64,000 bases of DNA from Pantoea cypripedii (GCF_002095535.1 NZ_MLJI01000001.1:2097832-2161831); one strand, 5' to 3'; positions 41,313 to 49,866 are shown, numbered from the stretch's first letter. The notes: a model not told the origin generated them from the letters alone. Made by a program: numbers and translations.

Positions 41313-43190
41313 ATGGTGACGCTCGGTAAAGCAGAGCTGATTTTACTCAACGGCAAATTCCACACCGTTGACCGCGCCAACCCGGTGGCTGTCGCCGTGG
41401 CGATTCGTGAAGGTAAATTTCTGGCCGTCGGTAGCCAGGCCGAAGTGATGGAGCATCATTGCGAAGGCACTAAAGTCATTGACCTTAAGGGGCATACTGC
41501 CATTCCTGGTCTGAATGACTCCCACCTGCACCTGATCCGTGGCGGCCTCAACTACAACCTGGAACTGCGCTGGGAAGGCGTGCCCTCACTGGCTGATGCG
41601 CTGCGTATGTTAAAAGAGCAGGCGCTGCGTACCCCGTCGCCGCAGTGGGTGCGCGTGGTCGGCGGCTGGACTGAATTTCAGTTTGCCGAACGCCGGATGC
41701 CAACGCTGGAAGAGATCAACGACGCGGCACCGGACACCCCGGTGTTTATTCTGCATCTCTACGATCGCGCCCTGCTCAACCGCGCCGCACTGAAAGTGGT
41801 GGGATACACCAAAGACACACCCAACCCGCCAGGGGGTGAAATCCAGCGCGACAGCAACGGCAACCCAACCGGGATGCTGATTGCCCGTCCCAACGCGATG
41901 ATCCTGTACGCCACGCTGGCAAAAGGACCGAAACTGCCGCTGGAATTGCAGATCAACTCCACCCGTCAGTTTATGCGTGAATTGAACCGTCTCGGCCTGA
42001 CCAGTGCCATCGATGCGGGCGGCGGCTTCCAGAATTATCCTGACGATTATGAAGTCATTGCCGAGCTGCACAGCAAAAAGCAGATGACGGTGCGCATCGC
42101 CTATAACCTGTTTACCCAGCGTCCCGGCCATGAACTGGAAGATTTCGAAAAATGGACCGATATGCTGACGCCCGGCCAGGGCAGTGATTATTTCCGCCAT
42201 AACGGTGCCGGTGAAATGCTGGTGTTCTCGGCGGCAGACTTTGAAGACTTCCTTGAACCACGTCCGGACCTCGCCCCAGGGATGGAAGATGAGCTGGAGC
42301 GCGTGGTACGTCATCTGGTGGAACATCGCTGGCCGTTCCGTCTGCACGCCACCTATAACGAATCCATCAGCCGCATGCTGGATGTGTTTGAAAAAGTGGA
42401 TCGCGATATTCCGTTTAACGGCCTGCATTGGTTCTTCGACCATGCGGAAACCGTGACGCAGAAAAATATCGACCGTATTAAAGCCCTCGGTGGCGGCATT
42501 GCGGTGCAGCATCGTATGGCGTTCCAGGGCGAATATTTTGCCGAACGTTATGGCATCGAAGCCACCCGCCACACCCCGCCGGTGGCGCGTATGCTCGAAA
42601 CCGGCGTACCGGTGGGTCTGGGTACTGACGCCACCCGCGTGGCCAGCTACAACCCATGGACCGCGCTCTACTGGCTGGTGTCCGGCCGTACCGTGGGCGG
42701 CATGCAGATGTATGACGTCAATGCCCGCCTCGATCGTGACACCGCGCTGATGTTGTGGACCCAGGGCAGCGCCTGGTTCTCCAGTGAGCAAGGCAAAAAA
42801 GGACAGATCAAAGTCGGCCAGCTGGCTGATATGGCGGTGCTGAGTAAGGATTTCTTTAGCGTGCCGGAAGAGGAAATCAAAGGTATTGAGTCAGTGCTGA
42901 CGGTGGTGGATGGCAACGTGGTGTATGCCGCCGGATCCTTCAGTTCAGAAGCCCCACCCACGCTGCCGGTGTTACCGGAATGGTCACCGGTGGTGAAGGT
43001 GCCGGGTCATTACCGCAGTGCGCCACCGGATGCTATGACGCGCGTCGGTATGATGCCGCAGGCGCATCATTGCAGCGGCCCCTGTGGGGTCCACAGCCAC
43101 CAGCATGATATTGCGCGTGGTGCCAATGTTCCGGTAGCCGAAGATAACGCCTTCTGGGGCGCGCTCGGTTGCAGCTGCTTTGCGTTTTAA
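41313..43190 (+). CDS. YtcJ-like amidohydrolase with Cys/His-rich C-terminal tail
   Basis: Protein of 625 residues. The amidohydrolase metal motif is NDSHLHL (about 68-74); further His residues lie in FRLHATYNE, FFDHAET and AVQHRMAF, and the metal Asp is in GLGTDATRVAS. The body corresponds to the YtcJ/DUF (amidohydrolase_3) family, of undefined natural substrate. The last 45 residues form an unusual tail containing HHCSGPCGVHSHQH and ending GCSCFAF, four Cys and several His, likely to bind metal. GGAGGA at 41302-41307 is the ribosome site. DoxX and MFS genes follow at once, making an operon under promoter B. Confidence 0.87.
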   Translation: MVTLGKAELILLNGKFHTVDRANPVAVAVAIREGKFLAVGSQAEVMEHHCEGTKVIDLKGHTAIPGLNDSHLHLIRGGLNYNLELRWEGVPSLADALRMLKEQALRTPSPQWVRVVGGWTEFQFAERRMPTLEEINDAAPDTPVFILHLYDRALLNRAALKVVGYTKDTPNPPGGEIQRDSNGNPTGMLIARPNAMILYATLAKGPKLPLELQINSTRQFMRELNRLGLTSAIDAGGGFQNYPDDYEVIAELHSKKQMTVRIAYNLFTQRPGHELEDFEKWTDMLTPGQGSDYFRHNGAGEMLVFSAADFEDFLEPRPDLAPGMEDELERVVRHLVEHRWPFRLHATYNESISRMLDVFEKVDRDIPFNGLHWFFDHAETVTQKNIDRIKALGGGIAVQHRMAFQGEYFAERYGIEATRHTPPVARMLETGVPVGLGTDATRVASYNPWTALYWLVSGRTVGGMQMYDVNARLDRDTALMLWTQGSAWFSSEQGKKGQIKVGQLADMAVLSKDFFSVPEEEIKGIESVLTVVDGNVVYAAGSFSSEAPPTLPVLPEWSPVVKVPGHYRSAPPDAMTRVGMMPQAHHCSGPCGVHSHQHDIARGANVPVAEDNAFWGALGCSCFAF

Positions 43191-43194
43191 CATC

Positions 43195-43623
43195 ATGAAG
43201 ACTTCATCGTTTTTCTCAATCCCGCCCCGGATCGATCTGGGGCTGTTTTTCCTGCGTCTGACTGGCAGCCTGTTGCTGCTGCATGTCCATGGCTTACCGA
43301 AGGTGTTTCATTTCCAGGAAGAACTGACGCGTATCGAAGACCCGTTCGGTATGGGGCCGTATATGAGCCTGATCCCGGCGATCGTGGCGGAAGTGATCTG
43401 CCCGATCCTGATCATCCTTGGCTGGTGGTCGCGGCTGGCCTGTCTGCCGATTATCGGCGTATTACTGGTGGCGATGCTGGCGGTTCATCCGGACTGGTCC
43501 ATCGCCGACGGCCAGTTTGGCTGGTTGCTGCTGATTATCTTTACCACGCTGGCGCTGACCGGGCCGGGTGCGTGGCGCATCGGCGTCAAGCCAAAGCAGG
43601 AGCTGCGCCATGGCACAGGTTAA
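43195..43623 (+). CDS. DoxX family membrane protein
   Basis: Protein of 142 residues from the ATG at 43195, four bases after the amidohydrolase stop; a TTG at 43180 would overlap that gene. About four hydrophobic segments are visible (LGLFFLRLTGSLLLLHVHGL, SLIPAIVAEVICPILIILGW, LACLPIIGVLLVAMLAV, FGWLLLIIFTTLALTG), with the conserved HGLPKVFHF and EVICPILIILG of DoxX proteins. DoxX proteins occur in redox and thiol-stress complexes, but the mechanism is unclear. The MFS start lies inside its last codons (43610), suggesting translational coupling. Confidence 0.87.
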   Translation: MKTSSFFSIPPRIDLGLFFLRLTGSLLLLHVHGLPKVFHFQEELTRIEDPFGMGPYMSLIPAIVAEVICPILIILGWWSRLACLPIIGVLLVAMLAVHPDWSIADGQFGWLLLIIFTTLALTGPGAWRIGVKPKQELRHGTG

Positions 43624-45238
43624 TGATATTCACAGCGCCGGAGCCGAACTCCCCAGCGAAGTACCGGTACAAGCCGCTTCACCGTGGCAGCCCCTGAGAC
43701 AACCGGTTTTCCGTATGCTGTGGCTGGCGACGGTGGTGTCCAACATCGGTTCATGGATGAACGATGTGGGCGTCAACTGGAGCATGCTGACGCTCAGCAG
43801 CGATCCCCTGCTGGTGGCGCTGGTACAAGCCTCCAGTAGCCTGCCGATGTTTTTGTTCGCGCTGCCATCCGGGGTGATGGCCGATATTGTCGATCGCCGT
43901 AAATATCTGCTGTTTTCGCAGCTGTGGGTCTTTATCGCCGCCAGCGGCCTGACGCTGCTTTCCTGGGCCGGTTTAGTGACGCCTGCCGTGCTGCTGGTGG
44001 CCGCCTTTCTGCTGAGCACCGGCGCAGCCATGAGTTCACCGCCCTTCCAGGCCATCGTGCCTGATCTGGTCAGCAAAAATGAGCTGGGACCGGCCATCGC
44101 CCTCAACTCGCTTGGCATCAATATCAGTCGCGCCATTGGTCCGGCGCTGGGTGGTCTGATCCTGTCATTTGCCGGTCCGTGGATGGTGTTTCTGCTCAAT
44201 GCGCTGTCGGTGCTCGGGGTTGCCTGGGTGCTGTATCGCTGGCAGGCGGCTCCCAGCATCCAGCGGCTGCCACCGGAACACTTTTTCCCGGCAGTGCGGG
44301 TGGGATTGCGTTATGTCCATGCAGCACCGGTGTTCCGCAATGTGCTGGTGCGCACCTGCGCCTTCTTCCTGTTTGGCAGCGCCGGATGGGCCTTATTACC
44401 GCTGGTGGCACGGCGGGAGCTGGGACTCGGCCCGGGCGGCTACGGCATTATGCTGGCCTGCATCGGCCTCGGGGCTATCTGTGGCGCGGTGTTACTGCCG
44501 GGATTGCGCAAAAAATTCAGCGCCGACCGCCTGATGGTGCTGGCCAGCCTGATGTTTGGCCTGACCATGCTGGCACTGGCGTTTATCCGTCATTTCTGGT
44601 GGCTGAATGCCTGCGAATTCTTCACCGGATTCGCCTGGATTGCGGTGCTCTCCACCCTCAATCTTGGTGCGCAGCGTAGCGCCGCCAAATGGGTCAAGGC
44701 CCGTGCGCTGGCGGTGTATCTCACGGCATTCTTCGGTTCCATGACCGTAGGCAGCGCCGTATGGGGGCAACTGGCGACCCATTTCTCGATCCCGATTTCG
44801 CTGTCGATTGCCGCCGTGGGAATGTTTTTATCCTGCGCTACCGTTTGGCGCTGGCGGCTCGATCAGGACCCCGATTTAAATCTTGAGATCCTGAATGACA
44901 GCGATAGCAGCCCGGTGCCCGAGGTCCATCACAATCGTGGTCCGGTGATGGTGAGCTACGAATATCGTATCCGCAGCGAAGACGCCCATGATTTTACCGT
45001 CTGCATGCAGGATATGCGGCGCGTTCGGCGTCGTGGCGGCGCGATCAACTGGTCCATTTATGAGGACGTGCTGCAACCCGGCATTTTCGTCGAAACCTTT
45101 GTGGTGGGGTCCTGGATGGAACATCTGCGCGAAAAGGAACGCTACACCATGAACGACCGCAAGATTCAGAGCCGGGTCTACGCCTTCCATCAGGGCGAAA
45201 ACATGCCCGAAGTTCGCTATCTGGTGGCTCCGGCCTGA
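43610..45238 (+). CDS. MFS_3 exporter with C-terminal ABM-like domain
   Basis: Protein of 542 residues from the ATG at 43610, overlapping the DoxX gene by 14 bases. Residues 30-420 hold about 12 membrane segments with the MFS loop ADIVDRRKYLLF and IALNSLGINISRAIGPALGG, typical of the MFS_3 (EntS-like, 'transmembrane secretion effector') family of small-molecule exporters. Residues about 435-542 form a soluble ferredoxin-like domain (VSYEYRIRSEDAHDFTVCMQ, then IFVETFVVGSWMEHLREKER) similar to antibiotic-biosynthesis monooxygenases. The combination suggests export of an aromatic or quinone-like compound. It is third in the promoter B operon. Confidence 0.88.
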   Translation: MAQVNDIHSAGAELPSEVPVQAASPWQPLRQPVFRMLWLATVVSNIGSWMNDVGVNWSMLTLSSDPLLVALVQASSSLPMFLFALPSGVMADIVDRRKYLLFSQLWVFIAASGLTLLSWAGLVTPAVLLVAAFLLSTGAAMSSPPFQAIVPDLVSKNELGPAIALNSLGINISRAIGPALGGLILSFAGPWMVFLLNALSVLGVAWVLYRWQAAPSIQRLPPEHFFPAVRVGLRYVHAAPVFRNVLVRTCAFFLFGSAGWALLPLVARRELGLGPGGYGIMLACIGLGAICGAVLLPGLRKKFSADRLMVLASLMFGLTMLALAFIRHFWWLNACEFFTGFAWIAVLSTLNLGAQRSAAKWVKARALAVYLTAFFGSMTVGSAVWGQLATHFSIPISLSIAAVGMFLSCATVWRWRLDQDPDLNLEILNDSDSSPVPEVHHNRGPVMVSYEYRIRSEDAHDFTVCMQDMRRVRRRGGAINWSIYEDVLQPGIFVETFVVGSWMEHLREKERYTMNDRKIQSRVYAFHQGENMPEVRYLVAPA

Positions 45239-45289
45239 CGCAGGCCACCCTGGCATATCAATCAACTCAATCAACAAGAGGTCCATGCA

Positions 45290-46108
45290 ATGAGCACTTT
45301 CAGAACCACAGACGGTACGCAGATTTATTTTAAAGATTGGGGTACAGGTAAGCCGGTGCTGTTCAGCCACGGCTGGCCGCTGGATGGGGATATGTGGGAT
45401 AGCCAGATGAACTTTCTGGCGGAACGTGGCTATCGTGTTATTGCGTTCGACCGTCGTGGATTTGGCCGCTCAGAGCAGCCGTGGCAGGGATATGATTATG
45501 ATACCTTCGCCTCTGACATTAATGATCTGATCAACTGCCTCGGTCTGGAAGAGGTTACGCTGGTTGGCTTCTCTATGGGCGGTGGCGACGTCACCCGCTA
45601 TATCGCCAACTATGGCACCGCACGCGTTGCTGGCCTGGTGCTGCTGGGCGCGGTGACGCCGATCTTCGGTAAAGCCGAAGATTATCCGCAGGGTGTGGAT
45701 TTATCGGTGTTTGCCGGTATCCGTGACGGGCTGAGAAAAGACCGCGCGCAGTTTATCAGTGATTTCGCCGCGCCTTTCTATGGCACCAACGCGGGTCAGA
45801 CCGTTTCCGACGGCGTGCTGACGCAGACGCTGAATATCGCCCTGCTGGCGTCATTGAAAGGGACGCTGGATTGCGTCACCGCGTTTTCTGAAACTGATTT
45901 CCGTCCGGATATGCAGAAGATTGACGTGCCGACGCTGGTCATTCACGGCAGCAACGATCAGGTCGTCCCCTTTGCCACCACCGGCAAAGTTGCGGCTGAG
46001 ATGATTAAGGGTGCAGAACTGAAGGTGTACGAGAATGGCCCGCATGGTTTCGCGGTGACCCATCAGGACCAGCTGAACGAAGATTTGCTGGCGTTTCTGC
46101 AACGCTAG
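45290..46108 (+). CDS. Alpha/beta hydrolase, non-heme haloperoxidase type (second)
   Basis: Protein of 272 residues with nucleophile Ser95 (VGFSMGGGD), Asp223 (HGSNDQVVP) and His252 (NGPHGF). The N-terminal FKDWGTGKPVLFSHGWPLDG is typical of cofactor-free chloroperoxidases and aryl esterases. AAGAGG at 45279-45284 is a good ribosome site. The 51-base gap after the MFS gene has no terminator, so it is probably the last gene of the promoter B operon. It is a paralogue of the enzyme at 27539. A family-2 palindromic element follows its stop. Confidence 0.9.
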   Translation: MSTFRTTDGTQIYFKDWGTGKPVLFSHGWPLDGDMWDSQMNFLAERGYRVIAFDRRGFGRSEQPWQGYDYDTFASDINDLINCLGLEEVTLVGFSMGGGDVTRYIANYGTARVAGLVLLGAVTPIFGKAEDYPQGVDLSVFAGIRDGLRKDRAQFISDFAAPFYGTNAGQTVSDGVLTQTLNIALLASLKGTLDCVTAFSETDFRPDMQKIDVPTLVIHGSNDQVVPFATTGKVAAEMIKGAELKVYENGPHGFAVTHQDQLNEDLLAFLQR

Positions 46109-46119
46109 TCACAATGCCA

Positions 46120-46168
46120 GGGGCGAATAAATTCGCCCCCTACGTGTAGGGTCGGCATTGATGCCGAC
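46120..46168. repeat. Family-2 palindromic element (copy 2)
   Basis: GGGGCGAA-TAAA-TTCGCCCC (46120-46139) and GTCGGCAT-TG-ATGCCGAC (46151-46168), joined by CTACGTGTAGG, repeat the organisation seen at 22092-22140. It lies between the converging haloperoxidase and pirin genes and could act as a bidirectional stop. Confidence 0.82.
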
Positions 46169-46179
46169 CTGGTCAATGG

Positions 46180-46905
46180 TTACCGGGTTGGATGATTCAC
46201 TTCAAGCGGACGCAAATCAAACACTAACACCTCGGCCTCATCGCCTTCGCTGAAGGTCAGAGTTTTTTCATTGCGCACCCGCGCACCATCTCCGGCTTTA
46301 AATTTCACGCCATTCACCGTGATGCTGCCGCGTGCCACATGGATATACGCATAACGATCATCATCCAGCGTCAGGGTCTGCTGCTCACCTGCACTGAAGA
46401 GTCCGGCGTAGATACGCACATCCTGACGAATGCTGAGTGACCCTTCATCACCTTCCGGAGAGACGATCAGACGCAGATTGCCGCGTTTGTCACTCTCAGG
46501 CACCGAGATTTGCTGATAGCCCGGCGGTGAGTTCTTCTCAGACGGCACCACCCAGATTTGCAGGAAGTGAACGCCATCCTCGCTGGAGTGGTTAAACTCG
46601 CTGTGCGTCACGCCGCTGCCGGCACTCATCAGTTGTACGTCACCGGGGACAATCACCGAACCCGTTCCCATCGAGTCTTTATGCTCCAGCGCGCCTTCCA
46701 GCACATAGGAAATAATCTCCATGTTGCTGTGCGGATGTGCACCAAAACCACGCGCTTTCGCCACCTGATCATCGTTGATGACTAACAGGTCGGAGAAACC
46801 TACCTGTTTCGGATCCCAATAGTTGGCAAACGAGAAAGTATGGTGTGAATGTAACCAGCCGTGTGCACCGACACCACGTTGTTCTGACAGGCGTTGTTCA
46901 ATCAT
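46180..46905 (-). CDS. Pirin family protein (quercetinase-like, YhhW type)
   Basis: Protein of 241 residues. The start at 46905 is chosen for its GAGGAG ribosome site and because the frame upstream (to 47088) only translates a REP unit. The N-terminal cupin has all metal ligands: His57 and His59 (GAHPHSNME), His101 and Glu103 (GVTHSEFNH). Bacterial pirins of this size, such as YhhW, have quercetin 2,3-dioxygenase activity, relevant for an organism meeting plant flavonoids. It is a single gene, flanked by a family-2 element downstream and a REP arm upstream. Confidence 0.9.
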   Translation of the reverse strand: MIEQRLSEQRGVGAHGWLHSHHTFSFANYWDPKQVGFSDLLVINDDQVAKARGFGAHPHSNMEIISYVLEGALEHKDSMGTGSVIVPGDVQLMSAGSGVTHSEFNHSSEDGVHFLQIWVVPSEKNSPPGYQQISVPESDKRGNLRLIVSPEGDEGSLSIRQDVRIYAGLFSAGEQQTLTLDDDRYAYIHVARGSITVNGVKFKAGDGARVRNEKTLTFSEGDEAEVLVFDLRPLEVNHPTR

Positions 46906-47051
46906 GATCTGCTCCTCAATTCTCTGTGTTAACCGGGTAAAGGAGTGATGTCCCCTTCGTTGAACACAGATTAGGGTAAACAGATTTGCCAAACAATGAC
47001 GTGAAATTGCAATCAGTGTAACGAATAAGTGGACAATAAGATCAATAAAAA

Positions 47052-47073
47052 GCGCGATAAATCGCGCCGCTAC
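47052..47073. repeat. Single family-1 REP arm
   Basis: GCGCGATAAATCGCGCCGCT and two more bases match the right arm of the family-1 BIMEs. No intact left arm is present; GGCGGCGCAACG just to the right may be a decayed remnant. It lies between the pirin and GapC genes. Confidence 0.8.
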
Positions 47074-47108
47074 AGATCGGCGGCGCAACGTATCACGCTA
47101 TAAATGAC

Positions 47109-48110
47109 TTAAAGGCTGGAAAACTTATGCAGTACGCGAACCAGCTGGGTCACAAAGCCGTATTCGTTGTCGTACCAGGAGACGGTTTTCACCAGCTGGA
47201 TATCACCGGCTTCGCTGATTTCGGTCTGGGTTGCATCGAAAATCGAACCAAAGGGCACGCCAATTACGTCGGAGGAAACAATCGGATCGTCGGTATATTT
47301 AAACGACTCATTGTTTTCACAGGCTTTTTGCAGCGCGGCGTTAATCTCATCCACCGTGACTTTTTTATCCAGCACCGATACCAGCTCGGTGACAGAACCG
47401 GTTTTCACCGGCACGCGCTGCGCATGCCCTTTCAGCTTGCCAGACAACGCCGGAATCACCAGGCCGATGGCTTTCGCTGCGCCCGTGGTATGAGGAATGA
47501 CGTTTTCCGCTGCCGCACGTGAGGCGCGGAAATCTTTACCACGCGGCCCATCGACCAGCGCCTGGGTGCCGGTGTAGGCATGGACGGTGGTCATGGTGCC
47601 GACTTTAATGCCAAAGCTGTCGTTAAGCGCTTTCGCCATTGGCGCCAGACAGTTGGTGGTGCAGGAAGCCACCGAAATGATGGTATCAGTTGCGTCCAGG
47701 GTGTCATCGTTGACGTTAAACACGATGGTTTTCATGTCACCGGCCGGGGCAGAAATCAGCACTTTTTTCGCGCCAGCATCAATGTGTGCCTGGGCTTTGT
47801 CCGCGGAGGTATAGAAGCCGGTACATTCAATCACCACATCCACACCGAGCTGACCCCATGGGATGTTCTTCGCTTCTTTCTCGGCAAATACCTGAATACT
47901 TTTGCCATCAACCACCAGGTTGTTGCCTTCAGCACTGACTGATACCGGGAAAGCACCGTAGTTGGAATCGTACTTCAGCAGATAAGCCAGCATTTCTGGC
48001 GAAGTGAGATCATTGATAGCAACAATTTCAACCGCTTCTTTTTGCTCAAGAATACGACGCAGAACCAGGCGACCAATGCGACCAAAGCCGTTAATACCGA
48101 TTTTTTTCAT
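47109..48110 (-). CDS. gapC: Glyceraldehyde-3-phosphate dehydrogenase, GapC type
   Basis: Protein of 333 residues with the NAD motif INGFGRIGR (5-13), catalytic Cys150 ([12 protein letters not shown]) and His177 (TVHAYTGT). The sequence follows the GapC branch of enterobacteria ([40 protein letters not shown]), closer to Gram-positive GAPDH than to the housekeeping GapA. E. coli K-12 gapC is a pseudogene, whereas this copy is intact. The ATG at 48110 fits homologues; frames from 48128 or 48152 are longer by six or 14 residues. It converts glyceraldehyde 3-phosphate to 1,3-bisphosphoglycerate. It is transcribed alone. Confidence 0.9.
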   Translation of the reverse strand: MKKIGINGFGRIGRLVLRRILEQKEAVEIVAINDLTSPEMLAYLLKYDSNYGAFPVSVSAEGNNLVVDGKSIQVFAEKEAKNIPWGQLGVDVVIECTGFYTSADKAQAHIDAGAKKVLISAPAGDMKTIVFNVNDDTLDATDTIISVASCTTNCLAPMAKALNDSFGIKVGTMTTVHAYTGTQALVDGPRGKDFRASRAAAENVIPHTTGAAKAIGLVIPALSGKLKGHAQRVPVKTGSVTELVSVLDKKVTVDEINAALQKACENNESFKYTDDPIVSSDVIGVPFGSIFDATQTEISEAGDIQLVKTVSWYDNEYGFVTQLVRVLHKFSSL

Positions 48111-48229
48111 GATAGAAGTCCTTGCCATGGGTGAAGAGGAATTCAATAACAACCGGGAAAGATGACAATTAAATTAACTCAACTGCCGCCATCTCCCCCA
48201 CGCATTCTGTGCGCAAAATTTCCGCAATG

Positions 48230-48255
48230 AAAAACGCCAGCGTGGATGCTGGCGT
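48230..48255 (-). terminator. Rho-independent terminator of the esterase gene
   Basis: ACGCCAGC-GTGGAT-GCTGGCGT (48234-48255) is a perfect eight-base-pair stem, followed on the minus strand by five T residues. It lies eight bases after the esterase stop and separates it from gapC. Confidence 0.85.
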
Positions 48256-48262
48256 CGGCGGA

Positions 48263-49282
48263 TTAATTGAGGTGCAGTTTTATTTCTGCGCCTGCTTGTT
48301 GCAGCGCGGTGCGTACCGTTGGCTCCTGGCTCAGGGCATTCAGTAAGCCATAGTCATGGATCATGCCGTTGTAACGGGTGACGGTGACGGGCACGCCTGC
48401 TGCGTCCAGCTTACGTCCAAACGCTTCACCTTCATCGCGCAGCACATCCAGTTCGGCGGTTTGAATCAGCGTCGGCGGCAGGCCACGCAACTGTTCAGTG
48501 GTGGCGCGTAACGGCGAGGCCAGAATATTGTTGCGATCTTTTTCACTCGGCGCATAGCTATCCCAGAACCACTTCATCATGTTTTTGGTCAGGAAGTGGC
48601 CATCCGCGAACTGCTGGTAAGAAGCATCATCAAAGCTGGCGTTGGTGACCGGCCACAGCATGACGTCATAACGAATTGCCGGGGTGTGGAATTGTTTGGC
48701 CTGTAACGCCACTGCCGCCACCATATTGCCTCCGACGCTGTTGCCGACCAGTGCCAGCCGGCTGCCATCGACGCCAATCTCTGCGCCGTGCTGCGCGACC
48801 CATTTGGTGGCTTCATAAGCCTGAGTGATGGCGACCGGGAAATGCGCTTCCGGCGATGGTGTGTAATTGACAAACACTGCGGCCGCGCCCGATGCATTCA
48901 CCAGATCGCGCACCAGGCGCTCATGCGTCTGATAATCGCCCAACACCCAGCCACCGCCGTGGAAAAACATAAACACCGGCAATACGCCCTGCGCATGCTC
49001 AGGTTTCACGATGGTCAGCGTCAGCGGCTGGCCCAGTACCTGAATAACTTTTTCACTCACCTGGGCGGCGGGCAGTTTGACGCCCTTCTGCGCGCCAATC
49101 AGTACCTGGCGTGCCGCTGCCGGTGACAGTTGCTCAATCGGTTTGCCGTTACCGCTGTTCAGCACTTTAAGAAAGGCCGCGACACCCGCAGTCGGAGCGG
49201 GAACATTATCTTCGCTTGCGGCAAATGCCGTACTCACCTGACTCGCCAGTAATAAAGCACCCATCACCATCTTCAATTTCAT
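48263..49282 (-). CDS. Exported HSL-family alpha/beta esterase
   Basis: Protein of 339 residues with a Sec signal (MKLKMVMGALLLASQVSTAF, cleavage after AFA near residue 21). Motifs of the hormone-sensitive-lipase family are the oxyanion HGGGW (108-112), nucleophile Ser182 in GNSVGG, the acid Asp in ELDVLRDEGEAF and the base His in NGMIHDYG. It should hydrolyse short-chain esters or lactones in the periplasm or outside the cell. It lies downstream of the MarA-like regulator gene with a 49-base gap and no terminator, so promoter A may drive both. Confidence 0.9.
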   Translation of the reverse strand: MKLKMVMGALLLASQVSTAFAASEDNVPAPTAGVAAFLKVLNSGNGKPIEQLSPAAARQVLIGAQKGVKLPAAQVSEKVIQVLGQPLTLTIVKPEHAQGVLPVFMFFHGGGWVLGDYQTHERLVRDLVNASGAAAVFVNYTPSPEAHFPVAITQAYEATKWVAQHGAEIGVDGSRLALVGNSVGGNMVAAVALQAKQFHTPAIRYDVMLWPVTNASFDDASYQQFADGHFLTKNMMKWFWDSYAPSEKDRNNILASPLRATTEQLRGLPPTLIQTAELDVLRDEGEAFGRKLDAAGVPVTVTRYNGMIHDYGLLNALSQEPTVRTALQQAGAEIKLHLN

Positions 49283-49331
49283 TGTCTTTTCCTTTTCAAA
49301 TGTTACGTTAAATAACGCAATGGTTTTTCGT

Positions 49332-49769
49332 TTATTTGTTTTTTAACAGTTCTGCCGTCAGGTAGAAGAATGCGTTTTTGTCATTGGCATATTGCCCCCT
49401 GATTTCACCTGGGGTGGCATGAATATATTTTTTAAAAATACGGGTGAAGGTTTGCTGGCTGGTGAAACCATTTTCGATCGCAATTTCCAGCAGAGTTTTC
49501 TGGCTGTGAATAATGGAAAACGTCGACTTGATGACTCTGCGCAGACGGATATATTCGCCGAGGTTATACCCGGTTACGTCGCGGAAGATACGCTGGAAAT
49601 GCCAGTGCCCATAACCACTTTTCCCGGTTACGGTACTGACACGAATGTTTTCGTCATACAGGTTATCTTCAATCCAGTGGATAATGTCATCCACCACCGA
49701 ATAAATAATCTTTTCATGCACCGGATAAGAGGTGGGCAGAAATGTCTTCTCAGCCGTCGTCGTGTTCAT
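49332..49769 (-). CDS. MarA/RamA-like single-domain AraC regulator
   Basis: Protein of 145 residues from the ATG at 49769; the 13 extra residues of the longer frame lie upstream of the purine-rich site GGCAGGG. It consists of one DNA-binding unit with two HTH motifs (VSTVTGKSGYGHWHFQRIFR and LLEIAIENGFTSQQTFTRIF) and lacks a sensor domain, as in MarA, SoxS and RamA. Activity would therefore be set by expression level. Its promoter carries the tandem 16-base repeat, implying autoregulation, and it is the best candidate to bind the same repeat before the FMN reductase and the amidohydrolase operon. Short AT-rich neighbours and its isolated nature give no clue to the upstream signal. Confidence 0.9.
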   Translation of the reverse strand: MNTTTAEKTFLPTSYPVHEKIIYSVVDDIIHWIEDNLYDENIRVSTVTGKSGYGHWHFQRIFRDVTGYNLGEYIRLRRVIKSTFSIIHSQKTLLEIAIENGFTSQQTFTRIFKKYIHATPGEIRGQYANDKNAFFYLTAELLKNK

Positions 49770-49829
49770 ATAACACCCTGCCTTGCAGATATTGAATAAC
49801 AATATCAATCAGCTGTGGTGTAAAAGAAA

Positions 49830-49866
49830 GTTATACAAACGGATAGGTATACGAATGGATAATTGA
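49830..49866 (-). promoter_or_regulatory. Tandem-repeat promoter A (MarA-like regulator)
   Basis: Read toward the regulator gene, ATTATCCATTCGTATA and CCTATCCGTTTGTATA are adjacent 16-base units, consensus NNTATCCNTTNGTATA. The second unit merges with the -10 hexamer TATAAC (49835-49830). It is the best-conserved of the three copies. There is no -35 match, so activation by a protein bound to the repeats is expected. Confidence 0.68.

Noticed and set aside
41610..42791. Open frame of 393 codons on the minus strand inside the amidohydrolase gene
   Set aside because: Fully antisense to a convincing enzyme gene, with shadow-like composition and no recognisable domain.
46906..47088. N-terminal extension of the pirin frame
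   Set aside because: These codons translate a REP arm and AT-rich spacer; the ATG at 46905 has a good ribosome site and matches pirin homologues.
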